The notes under the pieces: generated by a model
Told to the model about the DNA's origin: nothing
The model's database searches: none
The model's input: the letters and a program-made list of their open reading frames with translations, nothing else
DNA from: Saccharum officinarum
Lineage: Eukaryota; Streptophyta; Magnoliopsida; Poales; Poaceae
Direction of reading: 5' to 3'
NCBI GenBank assembly: GCA_020631735.1
Contig: CM036159.1
Location: forward strand, 99,335,670-99,399,669
DNA length: 64,000 nt
In this document: piece after piece, positions 33,341 to 44,562 of the stretch
How positions within the stretch are numbered: the first letter of the stretch is position 1
Layout of the letters: every line of letters starts with the position of its first letter
Translations under genes and position numbers: made by a program

Positions 33341-34160
33341 GATGTCCTGCAGATGGTTACAAGGGTGGTTTATTTATGTCTTACTGTTGTGTAAGAAGAC
33401 TGGGAGTTGGACTTTGCCCTTATGTCGGTCAGGATTTGAAATGTCAAAATTTGGTTTAAGTATTTTAACCTGTTATATGGATGTGCCTGTCTCGTGCCTT
33501 GTTTTGTCAGATCAGATCATCTATTATATGGATGTACTCCTATTGGTTTAAGTATTGTTGTCCGTTGTCGCTCTTAGTCTGCTAGTTGTCGCTCGTCAGT
33601 TTTCGTCTTTTCGATGAATGTAGGTGTATTTTTGTTGTAGTTGTCTAGTCGGACGTGGATTCGCTGGTAGCCTGCGAAGCTGTTTGGCCATGGCTTTGTG
33701 AATTGATGCGATGGGCCGTTGCGCCGCGGTACAGTGTACGGTGTCTAGTGCCGGGGCACATGGTTGGAGACTTGGAGGTCTTGCTGTCATGTCCAGCGCA
33801 TCTATTTTTTTTCTTGTGTTGTAGATTGTAATTTTTGAAACGCTGGATTGGATTTTCAAAAGTAATTCTAGCATTTTAGAGGTGGATTGCTGCCTGGATG
33901 AATTATATGGTGTTTTAAAATTTATTGGTTGGTTGATCGAAGCGTGTACTCCCTCCATATACCAAAACAAATACACATCTCGTTCCCGACCTGTCAAACT
34001 TTTTAATGTTCGACCAAATATATACAAAAATATACTAATATAATATTTATGATATATAATAAATATTATTTGATTGAGCATGAAATATACTTTCATAATA
34101 AACTTATTTGGAGATAAAAAAATACTATTAATAAAAAAAACTTGGGTTATGGTAGCTTAA
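33341..34160. other. Intergenic, with Stowaway-like half element
   Basis: No gene seen. Near 33949 a lone 'ctccctccatataccaaaac' terminus starts an AT-rich stretch to about 34135, resembling the left half of a Stowaway-like MITE without a matching right end. Confidence 0.45.
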
Positions 34161-34375
34161 CGTAGAGGGCTTATCACCCAGCCCAAGAAAACTCTCGAAC
34201 CCATGCCATGGCCGCACACAGGGGCGTTACCCGGTGAGAGGGCTAGTCCATTTGACCTGTGCTTTGGGAACGCGGGACAGGTGCGGGTTTTTTTTTTCCA
34301 CGCCGTCGACCAGAAATTCGCCTGACCGAGGATTCGAACTCACGGGGGATGCCACCCAGAGGCTTCTGGTCTAGC
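34160..34375 (-). mobile_element. SINE-like tRNA-derived fragment
   Basis: On the minus strand the segment carries an RNA polymerase III B-box-like GAGTTCGAATCC (34330-34341), then GCGAATTTCTGG, a homopolymer run and a GC-rich tail, the same layout as the SINE at 44.56-44.93 kb but diverged. The A-box end is obscured by the adjacent tandem duplication. Boundaries are approximate. Confidence 0.45.
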
Positions 34376-34551
34376 AAAGTTTAATTTCTCAAGAAAATTT
34401 TAGAAAAGATTGATTCCTCGAAAAGCGAGACGTGCATTTATTTCGGGAGGGATGCAACCCAGGGGCTTCTGGTCTAGCAAAGTTTAATTTCTCGAGAAAA
34501 GTTTAGAAAAGATTGATTCCTCAAGAAGCCAGATGTGCATTTATTTTGGAG
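34346..34551 (+). repeat. Tandem 103-bp duplication
   Basis: Unit 1 starts 'gggatgccacccagaggctt' at 34346 and unit 2 'gggatgcaacccaggggctt' at 34449. Both continue with 'ctggtctagcaaagtttaat' and end near 'gtgcatttatttcgg'. The copies differ at roughly 10 positions by eye, so it is not very recent. Confidence 0.8.
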
Positions 34552-34884
34552 GAAGTAATTATTTTTCTTTTTGTCTTCCAATGTTAGTGTTTTTCATATT
34601 TGTTGATTTTTTTCGTAATTAATTGAGGAACACAACAGCTGTGTTCCCACGATATGTAGTAGTAAGCTAGTTGAACAAACGGCAGTATTTCAGTACGGCC
34701 ACCCCCAACACGGTCGCCGTCGTGCGCGCCTCAACTCAAAAACACAAGACGGAAACGAAACCACAACCACAGCACCACGCCTGACGCCGCCTCAATCCCT
34801 CCCGTTTCTCCGATTCTCTCCGCCTCCCCAGCTCGCCCCGCCGCCGAGAGAGATCCACCCGCACTCGGGCTTCCCGCGGCGGCG

Positions 34885-36546
34885 ATGGCAACGGGCGCCG
34901 GGTGGGCGCCTGCGCGGCCCGTTGAGAGGCATGGCGCGCCCCGCGGCGCCAGCCCGCGGTCCAAGTCGGTCGCGCCGGGTCCGCGCCGCCCCTCCCCGTC
35001 CCCCGCGAGGTCGCGGCCAGCCGCCGACCACAGCGGCAGCGCTGGTATCTACTATCTATCTCCTCGTGAATGATCGGAGAATGCATTTCCCCCCTTGTTC
35101 CCATCAGCAAGTCACGGAGGCGCGGGTTGGGGTTTCGCAGTTTCGCTTTGTCGGTTTCTCTCGGCTCGTAATCGATTATACTTGAGAGTTGAAATGGAGC
35201 GGGGGTGTTGCAATGGTAACGGAGATGCAGTTTGGGGAGATAAGCGGTGCTGCATTGGCAGCTCGCTGTTGCTTCTGAGGCAGGGATCGTTGTGGCACCA
35301 ATATATCCCTCAGCCAGTAGCCCCTTCCCTAATGGTCAGCTTGTTCACGTCAAGCCTGCTCACTTGCACCAAATTTACTCACTGATGGTTGATTGTTGCA
35401 CGATAGCACTGGTGTCACTGTCATATACTGTAATAGGCACTTTTTGGATGCAGTGTGTTCTGATTTTGGTAGACCTGCGGTTCATTATCATGGAAACTTA
35501 GTTTGTTGCTCTATTAATTCGGAATTGATATAAAGATGCCTTTCACAATCACAGATTCGTGCAGAGTGAGAGTTGCTGTAAGGCTCCGGCCGAAGAATTC
35601 AGAGGATTTAGCTCATGGTGCTGACTTTGATAGTTGTGTTGAGTTGCAGCCTGAGGTTAGCTTGTCCGTCCCATTTTAACTTTTCAGTTTCTTTATCAGC
35701 AATCACTTGAAGTGTATATATTTTTCTGCAGCTGATTGTGTTGATGATCTTGTTTTCTGTAGTCCAAGAGGCTGAAACTGAAGAAAAATAATTGGAGCTG
35801 TGAATCCTACAAATTCGATGAGGTCTTCAGTCAAAATGCTTCACAAAAACGTGTGTATGAGGCAGTGGCAAAGCCTGTGGTTGAGGCAAGTCATGCATTC
35901 CAGATGCCACTAATTAATTTAGATGTGCAACATAGAACAAATCAAAAGAAATGTAGATTTGTTAGTGTTGTAACCTGGAGCAACAACTGTTACAATATTT
36001 AAGCCACTATAACCTCATGGTTGAATTGTGATAATAACTGATTATTAATATTTTCGGAACAAAACCTGTCGACTTTGCTTATTAGTTTTCTTTTGTGGGC
36101 ACTGCATTTCTAGTATAGTGACTAGAAAATTCTTTCATAGTGTAGTAATATTTTACAACAGTCAGTCATCAGTTCTGCATTGCGTTAAAAAAAGTCATCA
36201 GTTCTGCATTTCCATGATTTCCTTTTCTAATTCTGTTGCTTGACAAACTACTTTGACTAATGCTTCTTTTTTTGCATCCCCTTTTATTTCTCTACTGAGA
36301 TTTTGGGGCTGTGTTGTAAGGGTCCATTCTTTCTTTATTTTTAATATAAAGATACACATCTCTCCTGCGCGTTTGAGGGAAAAAGGCACAAGTAGTCATT
36401 GAGTTACAATTTTTTTTAATAAGAATAAAATAACTGCCGATTTACCTTTGCAGAGTGTATTAGAAGGCTATAATGGGACAGTAATGGCCTATGGTCAAAC
36501 AGGTACTGGCAAAACATACACAGTTGGTCGACTTGGGAAAGATGAT
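34885..36546 (+). pseudogene. ARK: Armadillo-repeat kinesin (ARK type), 5' part, interrupted by retrotransposon
   Basis: Four exons: 34885-35044, 35555-35655, 35763-35885 and 36454-36545. They join in frame after ATG at 34885 (MATGAGWAPARPVERHG, Pro/Arg/Ser-rich head) to RVRVAVRLRPKN, VELQPESKRLKLKKNNWSCE, KFDEVFSQNASQKRVYE, then [17 protein letters not shown]. The P-loop GQTGTGKT is residues 142-149. The head sequence is that of plant ungrouped ARK kinesins, which have C-terminal armadillo repeats and act in root-hair and microtubule organisation. Intron 3 has a GC donor (GAG|GCAAGT). The gypsy LTR begins at 36546 inside exon 4; read-through would stop within about eight codons (the frame enters 'gtaacaccccgggtgttatag'). 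Switch I/II and the rest of the motor are absent from the window, so this allele should be null. Confidence 0.85.
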
Positions 36547-39500
36547 GTAACACCCCGGGTGTTATAGTGCTAATTAATCTGCCATGTCATCATAATGCAT
36601 TGCAAAGCATCCCTGTTAGGTTAAACTTGTTATGCATCAACTAAAACGAGTTTACTTATTTAGGTTGAATGTGTTTCTCAGTGGTGTGCTCCGAACCCGA
36701 AAACCCTAATTTCGAATGCCACCGCAAATACTTAGTCCATGCCCTGCGTAATTTGAGGTGTGCGACTGTGTTGCACACTAGTGTCAAGTGTAGGGTATGA
36801 GCTCAAGTACAACATTTAAAATGAAGCTCCAAATTTGAGTTTGAATTGGAGTCCCAAAACTTGTCACGAGTTTTCCGATTCAAATTTAAATTCAAATCTG
36901 GGGAGAAATGTAAAAGAATTTTTAAAAAGCTAATTGGTCAACCAAGAGTGGCATTTGGTCAACTATGTCATGTTGGTCCAAATGATGCCCTTGGGTGAGG
37001 TTTTGATCACTAAGTAATCACCAATCAAAGTAGCAACAAATTTCGATTTAAAATTCCTCCGAAAACCCTAAATTTCAAAACCCTGTTTTACCCCTTTTGA
37101 AATAATTCAAAATCTAAGCAAAATTTGGAAAAAAGTTCAAAACCAAGTTTGTAGAACTTTTCAAGGGCTACAACTTTGGTGTTTTGAGTTTTCAAAGTTT
37201 TAGTGTAAAATGTGGAGCAATTTTGAAAATAAACAAATTTCAAATTTAATTCATTTTTGTCCCCAAACTAAGATTTCAAAATGGAGGCTGATTTTGAAAA
37301 AGTTTTGAACAGCAAAGTTGTAGGTCTGGTCAAGATATACAACTTTGATGTTGGGAGATTTTGAAGTTTCAATGTAAAATCAAAAGTAATTTCTAAATTA
37401 CCAAATCTGAAAAATGTGTCCCCTTTTGAGTTTAAATTCAAATTTCAAAATCCAGTGAGAATTTGAAAAAGTGTTCAATACAAAACTTGTAGAGCTTGAA
37501 ATTCTGAAGATTTCATAGATTGGAAGTTTTTCAAGTTGTTACATGATTTTGAGAGTAATTTGAGAAAACAGTTTGAAAATTCAAAGTTTGGGGGGTGAAG
37601 CTACAGTGACCGGCCAATCACCGCCGACCACCGCACGGTATGGGCGCCGGCGAGACGCCGGGCGGCTTCGGCCGGCTTCCAGGCGAGTCCTCGATCGCCA
37701 GCGCGACGTCGCGCGTCTTCCAGCACAGTCACCACCACCGTTCCCTATATATACGTCGAGCTCACAGTGGCGATTTTCATTTTCCCTGTTTTCGCCACCG
37801 CCGCCACCGCAGCTCCGCCGCTCGTCGCTGCCGCCGTCGAGCCACCTCCAGCCACGCCAGTCGCACCAACAGCATCGCCGCATCCTCGCGCACCTCGTGA
37901 ACCACCCGAGCGAGCTTAACTCCGCCTAGATCACCACAGCCGCCCGCTCCCGTGCCCAACTCCGGTCGGAGCACCGCCATCGTCGCCTTCCCGTGGCCAG
38001 GCCACTCCGGCTTCTCTCCGTCCTCCCGAGACCGCCATCGTCACCGCTGTGAGCTCCTGATCGTTTTCCTCGCACTAATTTAACCGCTACCGTGTTGTAC
38101 CACCGAGTCGCCGGTCACCGTGGTTGTCGAGCCGCCACCGTCGTCGGTGAGCTGTCGCCGGAGCTCGAGACGAGCTGCAAGTTAGCAAAACGGGTTCGCT
38201 AGGTCGCGTAGAGGCTGTCGGATCACTCGGTTGGTCGACCGAGGCTTCGGTCATCGGCCGGTCACCGCGGGCGAGCGCGCGGGCACGCGGGAGCAAGCGG
38301 GCGAGACGGAGGTGAGGGATGACAGGTGGGGACGCAGTGTCAGCGAGAGTGAGCGGGCGGGCGCGAGGCAGGCCAGCGCTGGGCTGGGCCGCGCTGCTGG
38401 GCGGCGGTCGCGAGCGCGAGCGCGGGCGCGCGCGAGCGGGCCGCTCGGCTGGGCCGGACCGGAGAGAAGAGGAGATCGGCCCGGTTCGGTTTTTCGTTTT
38501 TGTTTTTTCTTTTTCAAATAAATGAATAGTGTTATTATTTGTTTATTTCATTAAAAATTATGTAGAGTTCCAAAATTCATGAAAATTTTTGTGTAAGCTT
38601 TTCAATGTATAAACTATCTAGGAAAAATGTTAAATCATGAATTGAATACTTTGAGCAGTAGAATTAATTAGTTTCATTAAAGATTAAATGCAACTTCCAG
38701 TAATTTTAATAATTAATTATTTATCCAAAAATTATGAAATTTATTATAACACTGTTATAAGTCATTCTTAACCCATAGAAAAAGTTTGAGCTTGATTAGG
38801 TAAAATTTGATCAACTCCTAATTATGCCCTAATTAGTTAAATAGAAAATAAATGTTAATTTGAGAACTTTAAGTGTTGTGTGCCTTTTGATTGAGTGATG
38901 TCCTTAGATCACTACCCTTTTGTGATCTTTGGCACCTTAATTTCATGATTGAGCTCGTTAGTAACTTGTTAGGTTAAAAGCTGGTATCGCTGGAATCGCC
39001 GCTTCTAGTTAGTAGGTTTTCTGTTTGCGACTGTACCGTAGAAGTAAGTTGTACTCCAGTCGTAACTCGTAGCATGTTATCATCAAGCATCATGTTTATC
39101 ATCGAACATCATGTTAAAGCATGTTATGTATTCGTGTAGTCTCCGCTTTCGAAGAAGCCGAAGTCGTTGATCAAGCTTCGGAGAAGAGCGATCGTCGGTG
39201 GGTTTCGGACCAGACAGTGGAGTCCTCGAGTCCGAGTCAGTCGTCGTGTGCGAACAAGGCAAGCCCCGTGCATTTAAACCCTACCTTGAATTTTTCAAAT
39301 GTTTTATTATTTATATTATGGTTTACTGCATTAAGTAATTAGGAGTTGAGTGATAACCTAATTGCTGCATTATCATCCTTGATTATTGAATATCAACCTT
39401 GATACCTGTTTTACTGAAAATGCGTAGTATGCTTCGCTATGCTTAGAAGTTAAGCTTTTAAATGAAATGTTTACATAGCCATGACGGCATATCGAATGAA

Positions 39501-40642
39501 TATTGAAATATGAGAATGAACTTGAAAGATCGGGCGGGTGGTTTGGCCACTGCTAACATGCATTGGGAAAGGAGTCTCAATGTATTGTTTCCGCCTTGTC
39601 AGTTAAGGTCCGTTCGTTGTAAGCCTGTTGTGTTCGAGACTTTGCAACTAACCTCATGCTTGGGTAAGCCCAAAATGTTGGTGATTCCATTACGAGAACG
39701 TCTAACCTCGCACTGGGAGTGGAGAGATGGCGAGAGTAGCGTGTACCCTCGGGGCTAGAATTTGGTCGGGTTCGAGGAGTACTGTACTCTCGGGTGGCGA
39801 TGGACACGTTCTGGTTTTGGGAGATCTAAATGAGGGTTGATATATGCAAGATTCAGTTCTACATATGTCGTGATGTTAGGGATCCCCAGCTGGGTATAAT
39901 CGGTTCGAATCGTCGTTGCTCCTCGGTATGGAGACTCGATCGCCTGACTTGCATCGTAGTTAAGAACTGGAATTGAAAGAAAGAATGAGAAAGGTTTTGA
40001 TGATAATTACTTTGATCTAGATTAGGATCACCTAGAATTGGTTAATGAACCATCAATGGTAAAAGTAAAATGTTGAAGATAAGGACTTACTTAGTAAGCT
40101 TTTCTGCAAAAAAAAAAAAATTGATTCTTGATTACCCGTACCTTGATTCCCTAAAGCTAGCATGCCCTTGGAGTCTTTGTCTTAGTCGGGTAAGTCTTGT
40201 TGAGTACTCTCGTACTCAGGGTTTGTTAACCCTTGTTGCAGGTGCGGTTCATGAACAAGTCTGCTTCGAGCCTTGTTGCATGACCGTCGTGGTTGAAGAC
40301 AGTGACGACGAGTAGATTGTGTGGCCTTTGGGCAAGGCATCTCGCTTGTGTGATGTAATAAAGTTACTACCGATACTTCTCTACTACTGGTTTGTAATAA
40401 TGTTACCTAAGGTTTAAGTTTGAAAACTGGTTTGTAACCTAAGTTATTGTAAGACTTCCGCTACTTTACTCTGTTGAATATTTTGAATAAACTGTTGTAA
40501 TATTGCAATACTCCTGTGATTGGATCCTGTTCGGAGGAAAGCAGGCCTTTTAAGTTATGGTGAACATAAGTACGACTGTCTGAGGTCATTATGACAATGA
40601 CGTGTGCTTGTGGGCCATCATAATTTAGGAGGTTCTGTGACA
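36546..40642 (+). repeat. Gypsy 5' LTR (4.1 kb)
   Basis: 4,097 bp from TGTAACACC to GTGACA. The first 1 kb is AT-rich with many 'caaatttgaaa'-like words, then a GC-rich block (37.6-38.5 kb). The 'gggtaagtcttgttgagtac' region near 40190 resembles the R/U5 part of related LTRs, including the fragment at 1-2406. ORFs within it are chance. Confidence 0.8.
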
Positions 40643-40644
40643 GC

Positions 40645-40656
40645 TGGTACCAGAGC
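40645..40656 (+). other. Primer-binding site of gypsy element
   Basis: TGGTACCAGAGC, two bases after the LTR end; differs by one base from the canonical initiator-tRNA-Met site TGGTATCAGAGC. Confidence 0.8.
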
Positions 40657-41022
40657 TAATCACTCGGGTTATTGTAGTATTACCTTGTAAAACTTCAAAA
40701 TGATTTGGGTCAACAAATTTAATACTGATATTTTGGGTCCAAACTGCTTTTGCTTCTCTTAATCCATTCTATAGTTTCCTTAGCTCATATTTGAAAGCTT
40801 CGTAGTGAAGTATCATGTATAGTGCCCTATGTTATAAAGATTGTTTGTGTTACTTAAATCTTTCTGTTAGATCGTAAGTACGATGCATGCATCATGTTTA
40901 ATTAACCTGCTTAAGTTACCTTCCCTTTAAAGTGGTTTGGGTTAAGTAAGGTTCAATCCTATTCATGCTAACCTTCAGATCCCCTATCTGTTCTCATCGT
41001 CCTAATTCTGTCTTGTTTTAGG

Positions 41023-42944
41023 ATGGCACGTGTGAAGACGACTCCTCGCAAGAAAACGGGTCCGCAAGGAGTGCCGCGTCATCAGTTGGCGCCAGAGTTG
41101 ATGGAGCAAGCAGTAGCCGTAATCTGAACTCGGATTCGGAGTCAGAGGTTGCAAGGCTTACATCAGAAGTAGAGCGACTGAGCGCAACATGCGTTTTTGG
41201 AAACAGTTCCAGAAGGAGTCTTTGGAAAAGGAGACAGAAGCCAGGGCTCGTGTTCGTGAGTTGGAGCTTTATGTGACACACCTGGAGCAGTACAACACAG
41301 TCCTGCATGAGGAAGTTCATAGGCTAAATGATCTGATGAATCCCAATCATCAGCCCCAGGCAGTAGAAGATGATGTTGGTGCCGTGGTTGTTCCTGATGG
41401 AGAGGACAATGAAGAAGATCCGGAAGAAGATGAACCCATGATGGAAAGTGGGGATGATGCAAGTCATGTCACTGGTGCAAGTGCTCCAGAGAATGAGGAG
41501 GAAGTGATCGTGATCAGCGATGATGATGAGGAGTGAAGGGTCGACATGGATGGTTGTGTAATATAGTAGTCTTTCCTGCTTTCTAAGAACCTTAGTGGGT
41601 GGTTTCTTGCTTATGAGCAAGTTTGTAATGGAATAATGTAAGATGAGTTTGTATGTGTATACAAGTTCTGTCCTAACCGCTTTTTAATTCAATAAAGCAA
41701 TGTAAATAAACATGGTTTGTGTACAACAGATGGACGGTACTGGAACTTCCCAGGAAGGGGACAATACTCCGAATCCCCCACCGTTTCCACCTACCTTGGC
41801 AGAAGCTATTGCCGCACTGGTTAATGCACTACCCTGTTGGCTCAGAATCAGAATCAGAATGGGAATCAGGGTCGTCGAGGCCGTAACAATGGAGGGGAAA
41901 CCACTTATGTGGATTTCACCGATACCCGTCCACCAGTGTTCTCAAAGGCAGATGAGCCGCTAGAGGCGGATGACTGGCTCCGTACCATGGAGCAGAAGTT
42001 TGAAACTTTTACAGTGCACAGAGCACCAGAAGCCTGTGTTTGCAGCACAACAACTCAGAGGTGCCGCAGGGGCGTGGTGGGCGAATCTAGTCGCCGCACA
42101 GCCTGCTGGCCACCGTGTCACTTGGCAGGAGTTTCGTGAAGCCTTTAGAGCACATTATATCCCAGATGGTGTCATGGCCATGAAGCTAGAGGAGTTTCTC
42201 TCGCTGAAGCAAGGAAACCAGACAGTTCTACAATATGTGGGCAAATTCAATCATCTGTCCCAGTATGCAGCTGAATATGTGAATACCGATGCAAAGAAGA
42301 AGAGTTGTTTCATGAGAGGTTTGAGTACCAGAATCCAGGAAGCATTAGTCACCTGCTATAATGCTACTTACCATGAGATAGTCAATGTGGCTATTGCGTC
42401 AGAAGAGAAGTCCCGACTGCACAAGGAGTCGAAGAAAAAAGAAGTCAGTGTTTTCAAGTCCGTCTGGCGGCATTAAGAAACGCAGAAGTTTGTTTATCAC
42501 CCTCAGAACCATTTCCGCCCAAACTTATCGTCCACCGCAATACCAAGTTCAGCCGCAGACGTTTTTCCGTCCTGCCGCAACCCCGCAATTTTTACAACAG
42601 CCGAATGCCCCTGGTATTCGAAACCAGACTCCAGTAACCCATAACTTTCCCTGCTACAACTGTGGAAAACCAGGCCACTTTTCCAAGGATTGCCCGTATC
42701 CAAGGCAGTACAATCCTAATTATCCCAGAGCTCCCGTACCACAACAGCAGCAACTTCAGAGCAAGAATAATAATCTGAATGTTCAGAAGGGTAAGGGTGA
42801 GAAGAGGAAGACCGGACGTGTATTCTACACTCAAGCAAGTGCAATCCCAGAGGAGAACTGTTATGATGGGTATGTTCCCTGTTGCTAATCATCCAGCAGT
42901 ACTGTTATTTGATTCAGGTGCATCGCATACATTCATAAATCGAC
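41023..42944 (+). pseudogene. Gypsy gag and start of protease
   Basis: An ATG at 41023 opens MARVKTTPRKKTGPQG, a basic start common to Tekay-like gag, stopping early. The 41189-41536 frame has a coiled-coil-like EKETEARARVRELELYV segment and an acidic C terminus. The capsid domain is split over frames at 41837-42139 (KADEPLEADDWLRTMEQKFE) and 41970-42476 (GAAGAWWANLVAA, TWQEFREAFRAHYIP, FMRGLSTRIQEAL). The zinc knuckle CYNCGKPGHFSKDC follows in the 42385-42888 frame, then DSGASHTF of the protease. At least three frameshifts, so gag is non-functional as assembled. Confidence 0.82.
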
Positions 42945-43044
42945 NNNNNNNNNNNNNNNNNNNNNNNNNNNNNNNNNNNNNNNNNNNNNNNNNNNNNNNN
43001 NNNNNNNNNNNNNNNNNNNNNNNNNNNNNNNNNNNNNNNNNNNN
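42945..43044. other. Assembly gap (100 N)
   Basis: Placeholder of unknown size. The left flank is inside a gypsy protease ORF; the right flank is unrelated sequence 138 bp upstream of an F-box gene. Confidence 0.98.
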
Positions 43045-43181
43045 CATGTGGCACTAGTCCGGCAGCAGCAAAACTGTGCTGGCCTAAAGTGAGCCCAAGA
43101 TAAGCCTGTATACAGACAGTCTTCTTTTGGTGGTGTTCTAAACAAAATTGGCTCCCATCTTTTCTTTGCAGGAAAACAATC

Positions 43182-44501
43182 ATGGAGAATGGCATTATGC
43201 TGCAGCTTCCGGCAGAAATGACCGACAAGATCATGTCTCATATCAGTGATCCTGCCTCCCTAGCCCGCCTTGCTTCAACATGCAAGTTTTGGCATAATAT
43301 CATAAAGAAGAGAACCTTCCTCGATCGCCTGATGAGGCGTTGCCATGACCATGGTTTTACTCCGTCCCTGCTTCTTGGCTTCTTCTACCAGGACAACACT
43401 GAGTCTCCTCCACAATTATCACAGCATAATAAGGGCAAGTGGCGTAGTCTGGCACCGAGCTTCATGCCCATGTCTGAATTGTCAAAACCCATCGGCAGCA
43501 AAGTCAGTTGCAATGCACTCACACCAGCTAAGCTTTGTACTTTCATTCGGGGTCTCGGTTGTGATCTCAACTTATATGAGCCCATTGCATCACAAGACAG
43601 CCTCTTGGCCCTCCGCCGCCAAGGCACTAGTGACCAAGCCCAGTCGGACAAATTATGTGTCTGCAATCCTCTCACTGGTGAAATCTTCCACATACCTTCG
43701 ACTCCAGTTACATCAGCTGACATGTATACCTTACTTGTCACTGAGGATGTCGACCATGGCAAGTGCGTGTCTCAGTCCTTCCAGCTGGTAGCCATTTGGA
43801 TCAGACAAAGGGGTTCTTTAATTGGATCATACTGCTCAAAGGTCGGACTTTGGATTTGGTTTTCAAAAACTCCTGAGCTAATGCCTGGCCTCTATGTGGT
43901 GCAGTCACCTGCGGCCACTTCTCATGGCAGCATCCACTTTCTCTGCGGCAGCTCAACTAACTGGACCCTCACTCACATTGCCACGCTGCATATCTCCACA
44001 CATCCAACGTTTTCATACCTAGAGCTCCCTCTTCATGCTAAACGCAGCAAGGCGCCACTGCTAGCAAGTTCTGCAGATGGGGGGCTTCTGTTACTCTTAT
44101 TGAATGGCCTGGAGATGTCACTATGGAAGCATGGCAGTGACGCCAGCAGCTGGGTCCTCTCTGAAACAATCAATTTGGCAAGTTCCTTGCCGCTGAGGGT
44201 GGTCCGGATGCAGGCCAGAGCAAAGATCAAGTTGGAGTTGTTCCAAGGGAAGAGTGGCACGGTAGTGCTTTGGGTTGATGGTGAAGGCCTCTTTCTTTTC
44301 AGCCTGAGCGATGGGTCAATGAGGAAGATTGGTAATGAGCGTGCTACAAAGAAGTATAACTTGTGCCCATATGAGATCGATTGGCTATCCTGCCTCTCAA
44401 TCATGAACCTTGTCGTCGATGGCTCCTTGCTCCTTGATACTGGAAGGAAAACGATGCAACACAGATGGAGGAAAATAGTGGCAAGACATGAAATAGAATA
44501 A
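43182..44501 (+). CDS. F-box protein, single exon
   Basis: 439 residues without an intron, starting MENGIMLQLPAEMTDKIMS. An F-box of about 40 residues covers roughly 7-45 (LPAEMTDKIMSHISDPASLARLASTCKFW). The rest lacks kelch or LRR repeats and resembles the grass-specific F-box proteins with a C-terminal beta-rich region: LCVCNPLTGEIFHIPS, then GSIHFLCGSS, ADGGLLLLLLNGLEMSLWK, LRVVRMQARAKIKLELF, SGTVVLWVDGEGLFLFSLSDGSMRKIG. Such proteins probably act as substrate adaptors of SCF ubiquitin ligases through SKP1 binding; the target is unknown. The frame is intact to TAA at 44499-44501. An upstream ATG is unlikely because the 100-N gap lies 138 bp before it. Confidence 0.85.
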   Translation: MENGIMLQLPAEMTDKIMSHISDPASLARLASTCKFWHNIIKKRTFLDRLMRRCHDHGFTPSLLLGFFYQDNTESPPQLSQHNKGKWRSLAPSFMPMSELSKPIGSKVSCNALTPAKLCTFIRGLGCDLNLYEPIASQDSLLALRRQGTSDQAQSDKLCVCNPLTGEIFHIPSTPVTSADMYTLLVTEDVDHGKCVSQSFQLVAIWIRQRGSLIGSYCSKVGLWIWFSKTPELMPGLYVVQSPAATSHGSIHFLCGSSTNWTLTHIATLHISTHPTFSYLELPLHAKRSKAPLLASSADGGLLLLLLNGLEMSLWKHGSDASSWVLSETINLASSLPLRVVRMQARAKIKLELFQGKSGTVVLWVDGEGLFLFSLSDGSMRKIGNERATKKYNLCPYEIDWLSCLSIMNLVVDGSLLLDTGRKTMQHRWRKIVARHEIE

Positions 44502-44562
44502 ATAACATCTTGATGTCATGGCTTCTGCTTGGTCTGTTGGCGACGGGGAAACCATGAAGTTT

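Larger units (their letters stand above)
36546..42944 (+). mobile_element. Ty3-gypsy retrotransposon (probably Tekay/Del-like), cut by assembly gap
   Basis: Starts TGTAACACCCCGGGTGTT inside a kinesin exon. The 5' LTR runs to 40642 (...GGTTCTGTGACA), followed after two bases by a primer-binding site. gag-related ORFs with a CCHC knuckle and the beginning of the protease (LLFDSGASHTFINR) follow, and the sequence then enters a 100-N gap at 42945. Integrase, RT and the 3' LTR are not in the window. The very long LTR and TGTAACACC start suggest the Tekay/Del chromovirus lineage; that assignment is inference. Confidence 0.85.

Noticed and set aside
37573..38525. GC-rich ORFs in the gypsy LTR
   Set aside because: Low-complexity Pro/Arg/Ser translations in several frames of a non-coding LTR region.
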